The position numbers and the translations under genes were made by a program. Below the pieces are notes generated by a model, which was not told the DNA's origin, ran no database searches, and was given only the letters and a program-made list of their open reading frames with translations. From an uncultured Prevotella sp. (GTDB lineage Bacteria; Bacteroidota; Bacteroidia; Bacteroidales; Bacteroidaceae), in NCBI GenBank assembly GCA_934256705.1, contig CAKQPF010000013.1, positions 1 to 64,000 of the forward strand: 64,000 bases of DNA, given 5' to 3'. Shown piece after piece: positions 54,467 to 64,000 of this stretch. Positions within the stretch are counted from its first letter, which is position 1. Every line of letters begins with the position of its first letter.

Positions 54467-55744
54467 ATGAAAAAGAACTTAGAAACGATCTGCATACATG
54501 GCGGATGGAAAGCAAAGAAAGGTGAACCGCAACAACTACCTATCTATCAGAGCACTACTTTCAAATACGAGACAAGCGAACAGATGGCTCGTCTCTTTGA
54601 CTTAAAGGACGAAGGTTACTTCTATACCCGTCTTGCAAACCCTACAAATGATGCTGTAGCCAAGAAGATTGCTGCCCTCGAAGGCGGTGTTGGCGCTGTG
54701 CTTACGTCATCAGGACAGGCTGCCAACTTCTATGCAGTATTCAATATATGTGAAGCCGGTGACCATTTCATCACGTCAAACACCATCTATGGCGGCACTT
54801 TCAATCTCTTCGGAGTGACAATGAAGAAGCTTGGCATAGAGTGTACTTTCGTAGATCCTGACTGGACTGACGAGCAGATAGAGGCTTGCTTCCGTCCAAA
54901 CACAAAGTGCTTCTTCGGTGAAACCATATCCAATCCTGGCGGAAATGTCTTTGATATTGAGCGCTTTGCAAACATGGCACACAAGCATGGTGTGCCTCTC
55001 ATCGTGGATAATACCTTTGCTACACCAATCAACTGCCGTCCATTCGAGTGGGGTTGCGACATCGTGACACACTCCACTACAAAGTATATGGATGGTCATG
55101 CTACGCAAGTAGGCGGCTGCGTGGTAGATTCCGGCAACTTTGACTGGGAGAAATATGCGGAAAAGTTCCCTGGTCTCACCACTCCGGACGAGTCATACCA
55201 CGGACTTACCTACACGAAGTCATTCGGAAAGATGGCTTATTGCACAAAACTCGTGTCACAATTGATGCGAGATCTCGGCAGTATTCCTGCGCCTCAGAAC
55301 TCATTCCTCCTCAATCTTGGACTTGAGACGCTTGCTCTTCGTATGCGTCAGCATTGCTCTAACGCTCAGAAAGTGGCAGAATGGCTGGAGAAGAATGAGA
55401 AAGTGGGATGGGTAAACTATTGCGGACTGCCGTCAAACAAATATCATAGTCTTGCAAAGAAATACATGCCAAACGGTTCATGCGGCGTAATAGCCTTCGG
55501 ACTGAAAGGCACTCGTGAGGATGCAATCCGCTTTATGGACAATCTCGACTTCATATCCATCGTCACCCACGTGGCAGATGCCCGCACTTGTGTGCTTCAT
55601 CCTGCCAGCCATACCCATCGTCAGATGTCGGATGAGCAACTGCGTGAGGCTGGTGTAGCGCCAGATCTCGTGCGTCTCAGCGTAGGAATAGAGAATGTGG
55701 AGGACATCATAGCAGACCTCCAGCAGGCAATGGACAAGATGTAA
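54467..55744 (+). CDS. metY: O-acetylhomoserine sulfhydrylase (MetY type)
   Basis: A 425-residue PLP enzyme of the Cys/Met metabolism family. The family start LETICIHGGWKAKKGEPQQLPIYQSTTF, the YTRLANPT loop and HSTTKYMDGHATQVGG with the PLP Lys206 are plain. Features such as long length and the NPT block place it among O-acetylhomoserine aminocarboxypropyltransferases and not cystathionine gamma-synthases. It should combine O-acetylhomoserine with sulfide to give homocysteine. The MetA protein at 48867 has the acetyl-type residue, in agreement. Confidence 0.9.
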   Translation: MKKNLETICIHGGWKAKKGEPQQLPIYQSTTFKYETSEQMARLFDLKDEGYFYTRLANPTNDAVAKKIAALEGGVGAVLTSSGQAANFYAVFNICEAGDHFITSNTIYGGTFNLFGVTMKKLGIECTFVDPDWTDEQIEACFRPNTKCFFGETISNPGGNVFDIERFANMAHKHGVPLIVDNTFATPINCRPFEWGCDIVTHSTTKYMDGHATQVGGCVVDSGNFDWEKYAEKFPGLTTPDESYHGLTYTKSFGKMAYCTKLVSQLMRDLGSIPAPQNSFLLNLGLETLALRMRQHCSNAQKVAEWLEKNEKVGWVNYCGLPSNKYHSLAKKYMPNGSCGVIAFGLKGTREDAIRFMDNLDFISIVTHVADARTCVLHPASHTHRQMSDEQLREAGVAPDLVRLSVGIENVEDIIADLQQAMDKM

Positions 55745-55774
55745 ACAGAGATATTGCTGACAAAATTACCACCT

Positions 55775-55813
55775 AAGGTGTGACAAGAATGGCACTCTTG
55801 TCACACCTTTTTT
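55775..55813 (+). terminator. metY terminator
   Basis: A perfect 14-bp stem (55775-55788 with 55796-55809), a 7-base loop and a six-T run. Strong intrinsic terminator 30 bases after the stop. Confidence 0.9.
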
Positions 55814-55837
55814 GGTTATATACCCCATGAAAGCAGG

Positions 55838-55854
55838 TTGGCACAGAGTTGGTA
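55838..55854 (+). promoter_or_regulatory. Possible sigma-54-like promoter for groES-groEL
   Basis: TTGGCAC followed after five bases by TGGTA resembles the -24/-12 pattern (TGGCAC-N5-TTGCA), with a weak -12 half. The usual TAnnTTTG box is not visible upstream of groES, and no CIRCE element is present. Weak evidence. Confidence 0.3.
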
Positions 55855-55925
55855 GTACACGATATCGGGTGCAGTAGCCCAGATAAAAAGTAAAGAACAT
55901 AACAAAACAATAAACCAAAAAGACT

Positions 55926-56195
55926 ATGAACATTCAACCATTAGCAGACCGCGTGCTGATTACTCCAGCGCCTGCAGAAGAAAAAATCGGTGGTATCATC
56001 ATTCCTGACACAGCAAAGGAAAAGCCTCTCCAGGGCACTGTCGTTGCAGTAGGTGAAGGAAAGAAGGATGAAGAGATGGTTCTCAAAGCTGGCGATAATG
56101 TCCTTTATGGCAAGTATGCCGGTCAGGAGATTGAGTATATGGGTGAGAAATATCTCATCATGCGTCAGAGCGATGTCATCGCTATCCTGAAATAA
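55926..56195 (+). CDS. groES: Co-chaperonin GroES
   Basis: An 89-residue protein, the heptameric lid of GroEL. It runs as in the family: [10 protein letters not shown], the mobile loop [29 protein letters not shown] and the C-terminal [13 protein letters not shown]. It is 193 bp upstream of groEL on the same strand; the two are normally co-transcribed. Confidence 0.97.
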   Translation: MNIQPLADRVLITPAPAEEKIGGIIIPDTAKEKPLQGTVVAVGEGKKDEEMVLKAGDNVLYGKYAGQEIEYMGEKYLIMRQSDVIAILK

Positions 56196-56229
56196 AGAAT
56201 ATTAATGTTGTTGGTTTGAAATAAAATAT

Positions 56230-58020
<1,791 letters not shown>

Positions 58021-58060
58021 TCAATAGCCGCATAGAATATAGAAAATAGTATATCAGGCA

Positions 58061-58103
58061 ACAGCCAACTTGAGTGTAAAAAGCTCGGGTTGGCTGTTTT
58101 TTT
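58061..58103 (+). terminator. groEL terminator
   Basis: ACAGCCAAC (58061-58069) pairs with GTTGGCTGT (58089-58097), with a seven-T run after it. Confidence 0.85.
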
Positions 58104-58142
58104 GGGTGTTGTGATTTAGTTTCTACATAGCGAATCGATAAG

Positions 58143-58384
58143 TTTAGGCTGGAAGCCTATACCGAGCAAAGCGAGAGTAACCCGGGACGCAGTCTCGGGA
58201 CTATAAACTTGAATGGAAAAGCTGTCTGGAAGACAGTACCTCATAGCGGGTTGGAATAAAGAAATACTTCCCAAATTCATCCTTACTTTGGTACTGTCTT
58301 CCAGACAGTTGTAAAAGTTTTTATTGTATGTCCCGAGACTTTGTCCCGGGTTACTCTCGCTTTGCTCGGTATTGTCTTCCAGAC
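58143..58384. repeat. Long nested inverted repeat, copy B
   Basis: The left arm (58143-58240) is nearly identical to copy A. The right arm (about 58290-58384) matches too, except that its outermost palindrome has changed from GGCTTCCAGCC to GTCTTCCAGAC, the inner palindrome's sequence. Downstream of both copies is a similar AT-rich tail with TTTATTGATATTTTAT. No gene lies between 58021 and 58646. Confidence 0.9.
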
Positions 58385-58588
58385 AAAACGACTTATAAAA
58401 AAGGAAAAAGCAGACATAGAATACAATGATTCCTGATACTCTTTTTGTATTTTTATATTTTTATTTATTGATATTTTATATCCAACAGACACCCAATAAA
58501 AAGTAAACTCTAAATAACAGAATTTTTTTTTTTACCTTCATATAAAGATAAAATAGTAGATAATTGCGTGATTGTGATTTATTTTTTG

Positions 58589-58596
58589 TAATTTTG
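58589..58596 (+). promoter_or_regulatory. -7 box for pgk
   Basis: TAATTTTG matches TAnnTTTG, 50 bases before the pgk start codon. Confidence 0.6.
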
Positions 58597-58646
58597 CAGA
58601 GTTAAAGGGTGACAAATTTTATTCATTCTAAATATATATCAGAATT

Positions 58647-59915
58647 ATGAAGATCAATGATTACAACTTTGCCGGTAAGAAGGCAATCGTTCGTGTAGAT
58701 TTCAATGTACCTCTCAAGGAGGGTAAGATCACTGACGACACACGTATCCGTGGTGCTCTTCCAACTCTCAAGCTCATTCTTGAGAAGGGTGGTTCCCTCA
58801 TCATCATGTCTCACATGGGTAAGCCAAAGGGTAAGGTAAAGCCAGAACTTTCTCTCAGCCAGATTAAGGACGCAGTTGCTGCCGCTCTCGGTGTGCCAGA
58901 GGTGAAGTTTGCTCCTGATTGCGCTAAGGCTCAGGACGCTGCTGCCGCTCTCAAGCCAGGCGAAGTGCTCCTTCTCGAAAACCTCCGCTACTATCCAGAA
59001 GAGGAAGGCAAGCCAGTAGGTATCGACAAGGAAGACCCAGCTTACGAGGATGCAAAGAAGGCAATGAAGGCTTCCCAGAAGGAGTTTGCCAAGACACTTG
59101 CTTCTTACGCAGACTGCTACGTGATGGACGCATTCGGTACTGCACACCGCAAGCACGCTTCTACTGCTGTCATCGCTGACTATTTCGACGCAGACAACAA
59201 GATGCTCGGTCTCCTCATGGAGAAGGAAGTAGCTGCTGTTGACGCTGTACTCGGCAATATCAAGCGCCCATTCGTTGCTATCATGGGTGGTTCAAAGGTA
59301 TCTTCCAAGATTGGTATCATCGAGAATCTCCTCGGCAAGGCTGACAAGCTCATCCTCTGCGGTGGTATGACATATACATTTGCTAAGGCTCACGGTGGTG
59401 AAATCGGTAAGTCTATCGTAGAGATGGACAAGCTCGACGTAGCTCTCAATGTAGAGAAGCTCGCTGCAGAGAAGGGCGTAGAGCTCGTTATGGCTCCTGA
59501 TGCAGTCTGCACAGAGGACCTCGACTTTGCTACTATGACCGTAAAGCCAGGTTCTAAGATTGAGGTTTATCCTTCAAATGCAATTCCTGCAAACATGGAA
59601 GGTCTTGATGCAGGTCCTGAGGCTCAGAAGAAGTTTGCTGAAGCAATCAAGGGTGCAAAGACAATCCTGTGGAACGGTCCTGCCGGAGTATTCGAGTGCG
59701 ACGACTTCACAGCAGGCTCAAAGGCTATCGGTGATGCTATTGCAGCTGCAACAGCAGAGGGCGCATTCTCTCTCATCGGTGGTGGTGACTCAGTAGCATG
59801 CTGCACTAAGTTCGGTCTTACCGACAAGGTGTCTTACATCTCTACTGGTGGTGGCGCTCTTCTTGAGGCTATCGAGGGTAAGGTGCTCCCAGGCGTTGCT
59901 GCTATCCAGGGTTAA
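58647..59915 (+). CDS. pgk: Phosphoglycerate kinase
   Basis: A 422-residue glycolytic enzyme forming ATP and 3-phosphoglycerate. Signatures: [19 protein letters not shown] at the start, [26 protein letters not shown], and the nucleotide-binding [14 protein letters not shown] and [14 protein letters not shown] at the end. Codon bias is strong, as expected for high expression. The terminator follows at 59939. Confidence 0.98.
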   Translation: MKINDYNFAGKKAIVRVDFNVPLKEGKITDDTRIRGALPTLKLILEKGGSLIIMSHMGKPKGKVKPELSLSQIKDAVAAALGVPEVKFAPDCAKAQDAAAALKPGEVLLLENLRYYPEEEGKPVGIDKEDPAYEDAKKAMKASQKEFAKTLASYADCYVMDAFGTAHRKHASTAVIADYFDADNKMLGLLMEKEVAAVDAVLGNIKRPFVAIMGGSKVSSKIGIIENLLGKADKLILCGGMTYTFAKAHGGEIGKSIVEMDKLDVALNVEKLAAEKGVELVMAPDAVCTEDLDFATMTVKPGSKIEVYPSNAIPANMEGLDAGPEAQKKFAEAIKGAKTILWNGPAGVFECDDFTAGSKAIGDAIAAATAEGAFSLIGGGDSVACCTKFGLTDKVSYISTGGGALLEAIEGKVLPGVAAIQG

Positions 59916-59938
59916 TCATAGATTAGAAAAATATATAC

Positions 59939-59987
59939 AGACTTGCTCATTGCCGTCGGAAGATGGTGATGGGCAAGTCTTTTTTTG
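59939..59987 (+). terminator. pgk terminator
   Basis: AGACTTGC (59939-59946) pairs with GCAAGTCT (59973-59980), followed by TTTTTT. Loop is long but has further pairing. Confidence 0.75.
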
Positions 59988-60006
59988 TAGCAATGGTTTC
60001 TTGCGT

Positions 60007-60035
60007 CCAACGGTAAAAGCCGTTGGCACAGTGGC
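60007..60035 (-). repeat. Single 44-bp-type hairpin unit
   Basis: The minus strand reads GCCACTGTG, then CCAACGG, CTTTTA and CCGTTGG, the same as the last unit of the array at 51765. It is a single copy, directly between the pgk terminator and repeat element copy 5. Confidence 0.8.
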
Positions 60036-60045
60036 TTCCTTGGTT

Positions 60046-60270
60046 GGGAATTGTTCTATTTTTCCGTTTGTGGATGGGGATATGGGAGCGGTGTTGTAAC
60101 GTATTGATAAACAAAGCGTTGCAAAAGTATAGTTTTTAGGGTGTAAAAGCATAGATATTAGGCTGCAAAAGCTATGCTATAAGGAGGTAAAAGCTATGAT
60201 ATTGCGATGTGAAAGCTTCGCTCTTGCGTGATAATACCTTTGCCATCGCTCTTTTGTTCTGTTTTTCCGT
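60046..60270 (-). repeat. 22-bp-unit repeat element, copy 5
   Basis: A full copy in reverse orientation, bounded on the minus strand by GGAAAAACAGAACAAAA and GGAAAAATAGAACAATT. Five contiguous 22-bp units span 60121-60230. Confidence 0.85.
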
Positions 60271-60304
60271 ACATGATTTCTTTTACATTCCCTATTTACT
60301 GAGT

Positions 60305-60345
60305 AGCGGTTACTCTTGCTTTGCTCAGTGTTGTTGTCCTGACAT
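60305..60345. repeat. Relic of the nested inverted repeat
   Basis: GGTTACTCTTGCTTTGCTC and the following bases resemble the right arm of copy B, shortened and mutated. It is probably a decayed solo end. Confidence 0.55.
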
Positions 60346-60399
60346 AATTAGTCGTTTAATAGTTATATTGTGTCATCTAATGTTAAATAGTGCAAAATC

Positions 60400-60408
60400 G
60401 GGGGGGGG
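60400..60408 (+). repeat. G9 homopolymer tract
   Basis: Nine consecutive G residues in an AT-rich region, 58 bases upstream of the -7 box for the large exported protein. Possible phase-variable site. Confidence 0.6.
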
Positions 60409-60466
60409 TAAAATTAAATGATGTGAATTATTCGGGTGGGTTTTAATGTTTTATCTTTAATAATCG

Positions 60467-60474
60467 TAACTTTG
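60467..60474 (+). promoter_or_regulatory. -7 box for the large exported protein
   Basis: TAACTTTG matches TAnnTTTG. It predicts a leader of about 190 bases to the ATG at 60668. Confidence 0.55.
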
Positions 60475-60667
60475 TATGCTATTGCATAAATATGCAAATG
60501 CGAGTATTGACACAACCATAAATTAGAAAACTAAACGACGACTAACGGAATACGATTGACGACAAACGCGATACGTTTTCATGTTACGACACAATTCTTA
60601 AAACCTGACAGTGCTTAGGAGGGTGGCTGTATGCTGGCTTTCCTGACTGACACTAAACACAACCATT

Positions 60668-63600
60668 ATGAATAATCTGTTTATTTTCTTCAGCAGAAGA
60701 AATTCAATCTTATCATTTGTCATTGCCTTTATTGCGGTCTTGGAGCCACAATGCGTTTCCATGATGGCTCAGACATCACAATCCTCAATAGTTTCAGTAT
60801 CTGATATTTATGCTGAAGCACCCGGTCAAGTGATAACTATGGACAATTATGCCAAGTTTGCTACGCTGGATAATCCAGGCACTATCAGCACAAACATGAA
60901 AGATGAAGAGGCAAGCAAGATATTCGTAATCTATAATAAGGGAACTGGCAAATTCCTTACATTCGGCGGTTACTGGGGTACTTCAGCGCGTCTCGGTTCT
61001 GTGCCTTGTCCTGTTTGGTTGCAGTTGCGTGATAAAGAAACATTGAATAATCAGGATAAATACCTGAGATACCCTGAGACTCCTGGAATTATTTTGACAC
61101 AATCTGGTGAGGATGTTGATCATGAAGGTCTGAACAGTGCTGGCAAAGGCTCAGAAACGGACGGATGGAACAAACTCATTACGAAGAGTAGTTCTATGTA
61201 TCTGGGAAGTAAAGAAGGAACAGGAAGGAGCAAAGCCAAGTATTATTCTATTCAAATAATAAAGGCGGATAAGACCGTCAAAAATGTAAGAATAGGGATT
61301 TGTACCGAATCTCCCTCTGAAATAGGAGATGGCGTTTTTGAACCCAACAATGAAAAATTCATTTCAGAGCAACTTACAGATTTGGATTTGGCAAATGGCG
61401 ACAAATTGGTAATCAATGCTGATTTGTCAGAATGTATCGCCAATTTTGAAAATATATTTTCTTTAGGCAACAATGTAGAAAAATGGGCAGAGAATGGTGT
61501 GTATAATCTTCATGTATATTATACCAATTCCTCTAAGACTATCCGTGTACATGGGTCATATAATTCCACAACTACCCAAACAGAAACCAAAATCTCTAAC
61601 CCTAATAATATAATCTTTAGCATTACCAAAGATGGTTTGACTATTACCGAGGGCATATATCATTATAGCATTCCATACGAAGCTGAGAAGGCTGGAAAAC
61701 TTGTAAGGTTTAAGTATAATCCGTCTAATGGAAAATATCTTTCAGATGCTGACGGCAATCTCATATTGGATCCTGCAGGAAAGGCTTTCAAACTTGGCAG
61801 TAAATCAACAGAATATATCTATTCCGACTCGCCAGAAGACACAGTCCCTGCGTTGTTTATTTCGCGACGTATCACCAAAGGTGAAAGTGCGTCAGGACAA
61901 GAAGGAAAATTCATTGCATTCTCTGGAAAACCAGACAATCACAGTGCTGCGCCTGAGAAACTGACAGGTGTATATACTGACCGAAAACTATACACAACAG
62001 ATGGAAATGCAAAGCCGGAATTCGCCCGTTGGAGTCTGATTTCGACAGGTGTTCCCGGTGAATACCGTCTTGCCCTCGATATGAACGTAAATCTTGAGAC
62101 AGGAAGTCTTAAAACAGACACTAAGAAGGCTACATATTATATGACAGTGTCAGAAGATTTCATTTCCGGAAAATCAGAATATAAGGATAAAGATGCAGAA
62201 AAACAACATTTCTATTATAGCACAGTGGATAAGGATGGTAAGAGAACGTATATCGACCACTTTACGGAAGGACTTCTGAATGTCAAGATGACAGAAACTG
62301 TTCCTACAGATGATTATGGCACATGGAGATTCGTTACCATAAAAGATTATATTGACTTGGTGAAGAAGCAGACCAGCGTGCTCAAAGAGACTGTAGATAT
62401 GTCATTCATGCTTTCTGATCCTGACTTTTCTCGAAACAGTGCGGACCTGAATAACTGGAAAGTGGATGAAACATTGCTGAATGACAAGAATCAGGACAGT
62501 CAGGCTGACTACTATTCCCATGCACATCTACGTATAGGGTATGACGGATATTATAAGACAAATGTGGATGATAATAACTATAATACTGGTAAGAGTGATT
62601 ATTTTAATTTCGTAGCAGACGCTACAGACAGAGGTGAAAATAGTATTGATTACTGTGCAAACCATGCCAGATACACATGCACCACAGTGCAGAATGGCGG
62701 TTATGGCAAGATGTATCAGTCTGTAAAGGTTACACGTCCGGGATGGTATGTGGTAAGATGCCAGGGACTTAGCACAGTGGATGCAAAGCTCTATTCTGTC
62801 ATCAAAGAAGGTGGTGCCTCAGAAAGTAAGACTCTCGAAACACCACTTCTGAAGATTACAGACCAATGGCTGAGAGACAGTCTTCATATCCTGAGACAAG
62901 AAAATGCTTACTGGCCTTACGACCAGGCTGTACCGATGTATAATGCAGCGGTATATATGAATGATGCTCATGCTTACCCTAACGGAGTGGAGAAGACAGC
63001 AACGCAATTGATTTATTATATCCATAATGCGTCAAAAGAATCTCCTGCTACCATTGAGTTGGGCGTTCAAATTCCGGAGACACAATGGAAAAAATTGTAT
63101 AACACAGAGAATGGTAGTAATATAAATTATACTTCCGACTTCACCGCCTTCGATAATTTCCGCCTCTTATATGGCGGAGAAGAGACGCATGAGCCATATC
63201 TTTTGCTTGATGAAAACGATGAGACGCTGAATCATCTCGACAGTTGCATACATAAATACAAGAGCACTGACACGGTAAACAAGCATCTGCTGCTCCATCG
63301 CACTTTCACTCATAATCAGTGGAATACCATTATTCTTCCAGTCGGTTTGACTAAGCCGCAGTTTGTGGGCGCATTCGGCGAAGATGCAAGGCTTGCCGAA
63401 TTGTCATCCATCAACGACAAGAGGATATATTTCAAGACGGTAAAGGAAACAGGAAAATATACCACGTCAGATGGAACAACTGATGGGACGGATTATTGGC
63501 TCAAGCCAATGACGCCTTATCTCATCAAGATTAAGGAAGAAGGAAAGATAAAAGGCAGCAAGACAGATAAATACACTGCCTACCTCTTCCACTGGGCAGA

Positions 63601-64000
63601 CAATGGAAAGACGTATGAAGAGAAGAGTGTCGGCGGGTCAGCAGACTGCTCCTACTATGATATAGAGAATATAAATATGGTGGAAGGCATTGCCAAGACC
63701 AAGACTGACGGCTATTTCGACCACTGGGACTTCAAGGGAATGAAGGGCGATGGACGGTATTCCTACGTCATAAAGGGACAGACCACAAACTCTGACTCGC
63801 ACAATGGCACGGTAACAGCCTACGGAATGCTTACCCGCAACTATACTACAAGTGGCGAGAACAACAGAAATACCCTCCTCAAAGGACACTCGCCGATGGC
63901 TGATGCCTATGCCATCACGGTGGCAGAGGATGGAAAACCCGTCATGAAATACAGACCGAATGGCGGTGCATCCAAGGCTTTCAGATGCTGGTTCCGGTAT
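60668..64000 (+). CDS. Very large exported surface protein, truncated at window end
   Basis: The reading frame is open for 1111 codons from the ATG at 60668 to the window edge with no stop. The N-terminus has a signal peptide (about residues 1-36, with FVIAFIAVLEPQCVSMMAQ). The rest is rich in Tyr, Asn, Ser, Thr, Lys and Asp with beta-strand character, typical of large Bacteroidales surface or adhesin-like proteins. A segment near residues 885-900 (HNQWNTIILPVGL) resembles the WNT-LP motif I have seen in Prevotella surface proteins. I can see no catalytic motif, domain of known function or internal repeat. The end is outside the window, so length and sorting signal are unknown. Confidence 0.75.
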   Translation, partial: MNNLFIFFSRRNSILSFVIAFIAVLEPQCVSMMAQTSQSSIVSVSDIYAEAPGQVITMDNYAKFATLDNPGTISTNMKDEEASKIFVIYNKGTGKFLTFGGYWGTSARLGSVPCPVWLQLRDKETLNNQDKYLRYPETPGIILTQSGEDVDHEGLNSAGKGSETDGWNKLITKSSSMYLGSKEGTGRSKAKYYSIQIIKADKTVKNVRIGICTESPSEIGDGVFEPNNEKFISEQLTDLDLANGDKLVINADLSECIANFENIFSLGNNVEKWAENGVYNLHVYYTNSSKTIRVHGSYNSTTTQTETKISNPNNIIFSITKDGLTITEGIYHYSIPYEAEKAGKLVRFKYNPSNGKYLSDADGNLILDPAGKAFKLGSKSTEYIYSDSPEDTVPALFISRRITKGESASGQEGKFIAFSGKPDNHSAAPEKLTGVYTDRKLYTTDGNAKPEFARWSLISTGVPGEYRLALDMNVNLETGSLKTDTKKATYYMTVSEDFISGKSEYKDKDAEKQHFYYSTVDKDGKRTYIDHFTEGLLNVKMTETVPTDDYGTWRFVTIKDYIDLVKKQTSVLKETVDMSFMLSDPDFSRNSADLNNWKVDETLLNDKNQDSQADYYSHAHLRIGYDGYYKTNVDDNNYNTGKSDYFNFVADATDRGENSIDYCANHARYTCTTVQNGGYGKMYQSVKVTRPGWYVVRCQGLSTVDAKLYSVIKEGGASESKTLETPLLKITDQWLRDSLHILRQENAYWPYDQAVPMYNAAVYMNDAHAYPNGVEKTATQLIYYIHNASKESPATIELGVQIPETQWKKLYNTENGSNINYTSDFTAFDNFRLLYGGEETHEPYLLLDENDETLNHLDSCIHKYKSTDTVNKHLLLHRTFTHNQWNTIILPVGLTKPQFVGAFGEDARLAELSSINDKRIYFKTVKETGKYTTSDGTTDGTDYWLKPMTPYLIKIKEEGKIKGSKTDKYTAYLFHWADNGKTYEEKSVGGSADCSYYDIENINMVEGIAKTKTDGYFDHWDFKGMKGDGRYSYVIKGQTTNSDSHNGTVTAYGMLTRNYTTSGENNRNTLLKGHSPMADAYAITVAEDGKPVMKYRPNGGASKAFRCWFRY

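Noticed and set aside
55814..55925. CIRCE element before groES
   Set aside because: I looked for TTAGCACTC with its inverted copy and found none.

Overview
The window is a stretch of Bacteroidales chromosome, most likely Prevotella or a close relative. The evidence is promoters of the Bacteroidetes type (TAnnTTTG a short way upstream of many genes), families largely confined to the phylum (DUF4835, DUF3127, fimbrillin-like lipoproteins, M13 peptidase, paired ABC-F proteins) and moderate GC content. I saw no rRNA, tRNA, CRISPR, insertion sequence or phage module. Most genes are housekeeping. The unusual content lies between genes, and in places inside them.

Layout. 1-1142 has no convincing gene and carries one repeat element. 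1143-8266: exopolysaccharide export and assembly (Wza-like, Wzc-like kinase, PglF/CapD-like dehydratase) followed by a fimbrillin-like lipoprotein. 8520-10250: exported 5'-nucleotidase. 10650-14393: ribosomal protein S1 and a membrane SpoIIE-type phosphatase. 14480-17571 (minus): endonuclease III, a family 2 glycosyltransferase and MtaB. 17877-18038: a 53-residue lipoprotein. 18434-28982 (minus): AzlCD, an ABC-F protein, EngB, a degenerate protease-TPR protein, RecN, DUF4835, a DnaQ-like exonuclease and DnaN. 29172-32296: DUF3127, a TetR regulator and SulP. 32796-33735: a compact DUF3791-DUF3990-DUF3791 operon resembling a toxin-antitoxin locus. 34195-36811 (minus): PepD and a flippase-like membrane protein. 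37003-41887: RsmA, Frr, RsgA, MnmA and an MFS exporter. 42115-42735 (minus): a cobalamin riboswitch leading into an unrecognised 124-residue gene. 43190-46550: an orphan TrpF and a second ABC-F protein. 46683-55744: M13 peptidase, MetA, a U32 peptidase, a zinc-ribbon membrane protein, a clostripain-like protease and MetY. 55926-59915: GroES, GroEL and Pgk. 60668 to the end: a very large exported protein cut by the window edge.

How the genes fit together. MetA carries Glu at position 111, the acetyl-CoA-type residue, which matches MetY nearby and implies direct sulfhydrylation to homocysteine. RsmA, Frr, RsgA and MnmA form a ribosome and tRNA maturation block. RecN, the exonuclease and DnaN form a DNA maintenance block. 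The polysaccharide genes lack their own polymerase, flippase and glycosyltransferases here.

Most striking non-gene signal. Intergenic spaces are filled by short-period arrays. Five copies of a roughly 220-bp element have a core of strict 22-bp units in both orientations; the four full copies are bounded by direct repeats. Separate 22-bp arrays lie at 8267-8354, 8485-8528 and 26653-26784. Arrays of 44-bp units lie at 37811-37940 and 51765-51852, with a single related unit at 60007, and contain a hairpin whose stem changes on both sides while its loop is kept. Two copies of a 250-bp nested inverted repeat lie at 44032 and 58143. Several genes (dehydratase, TrpF, MFS exporter, clostripain) appear to contain in-frame insertions of similar repeat-like sequence.
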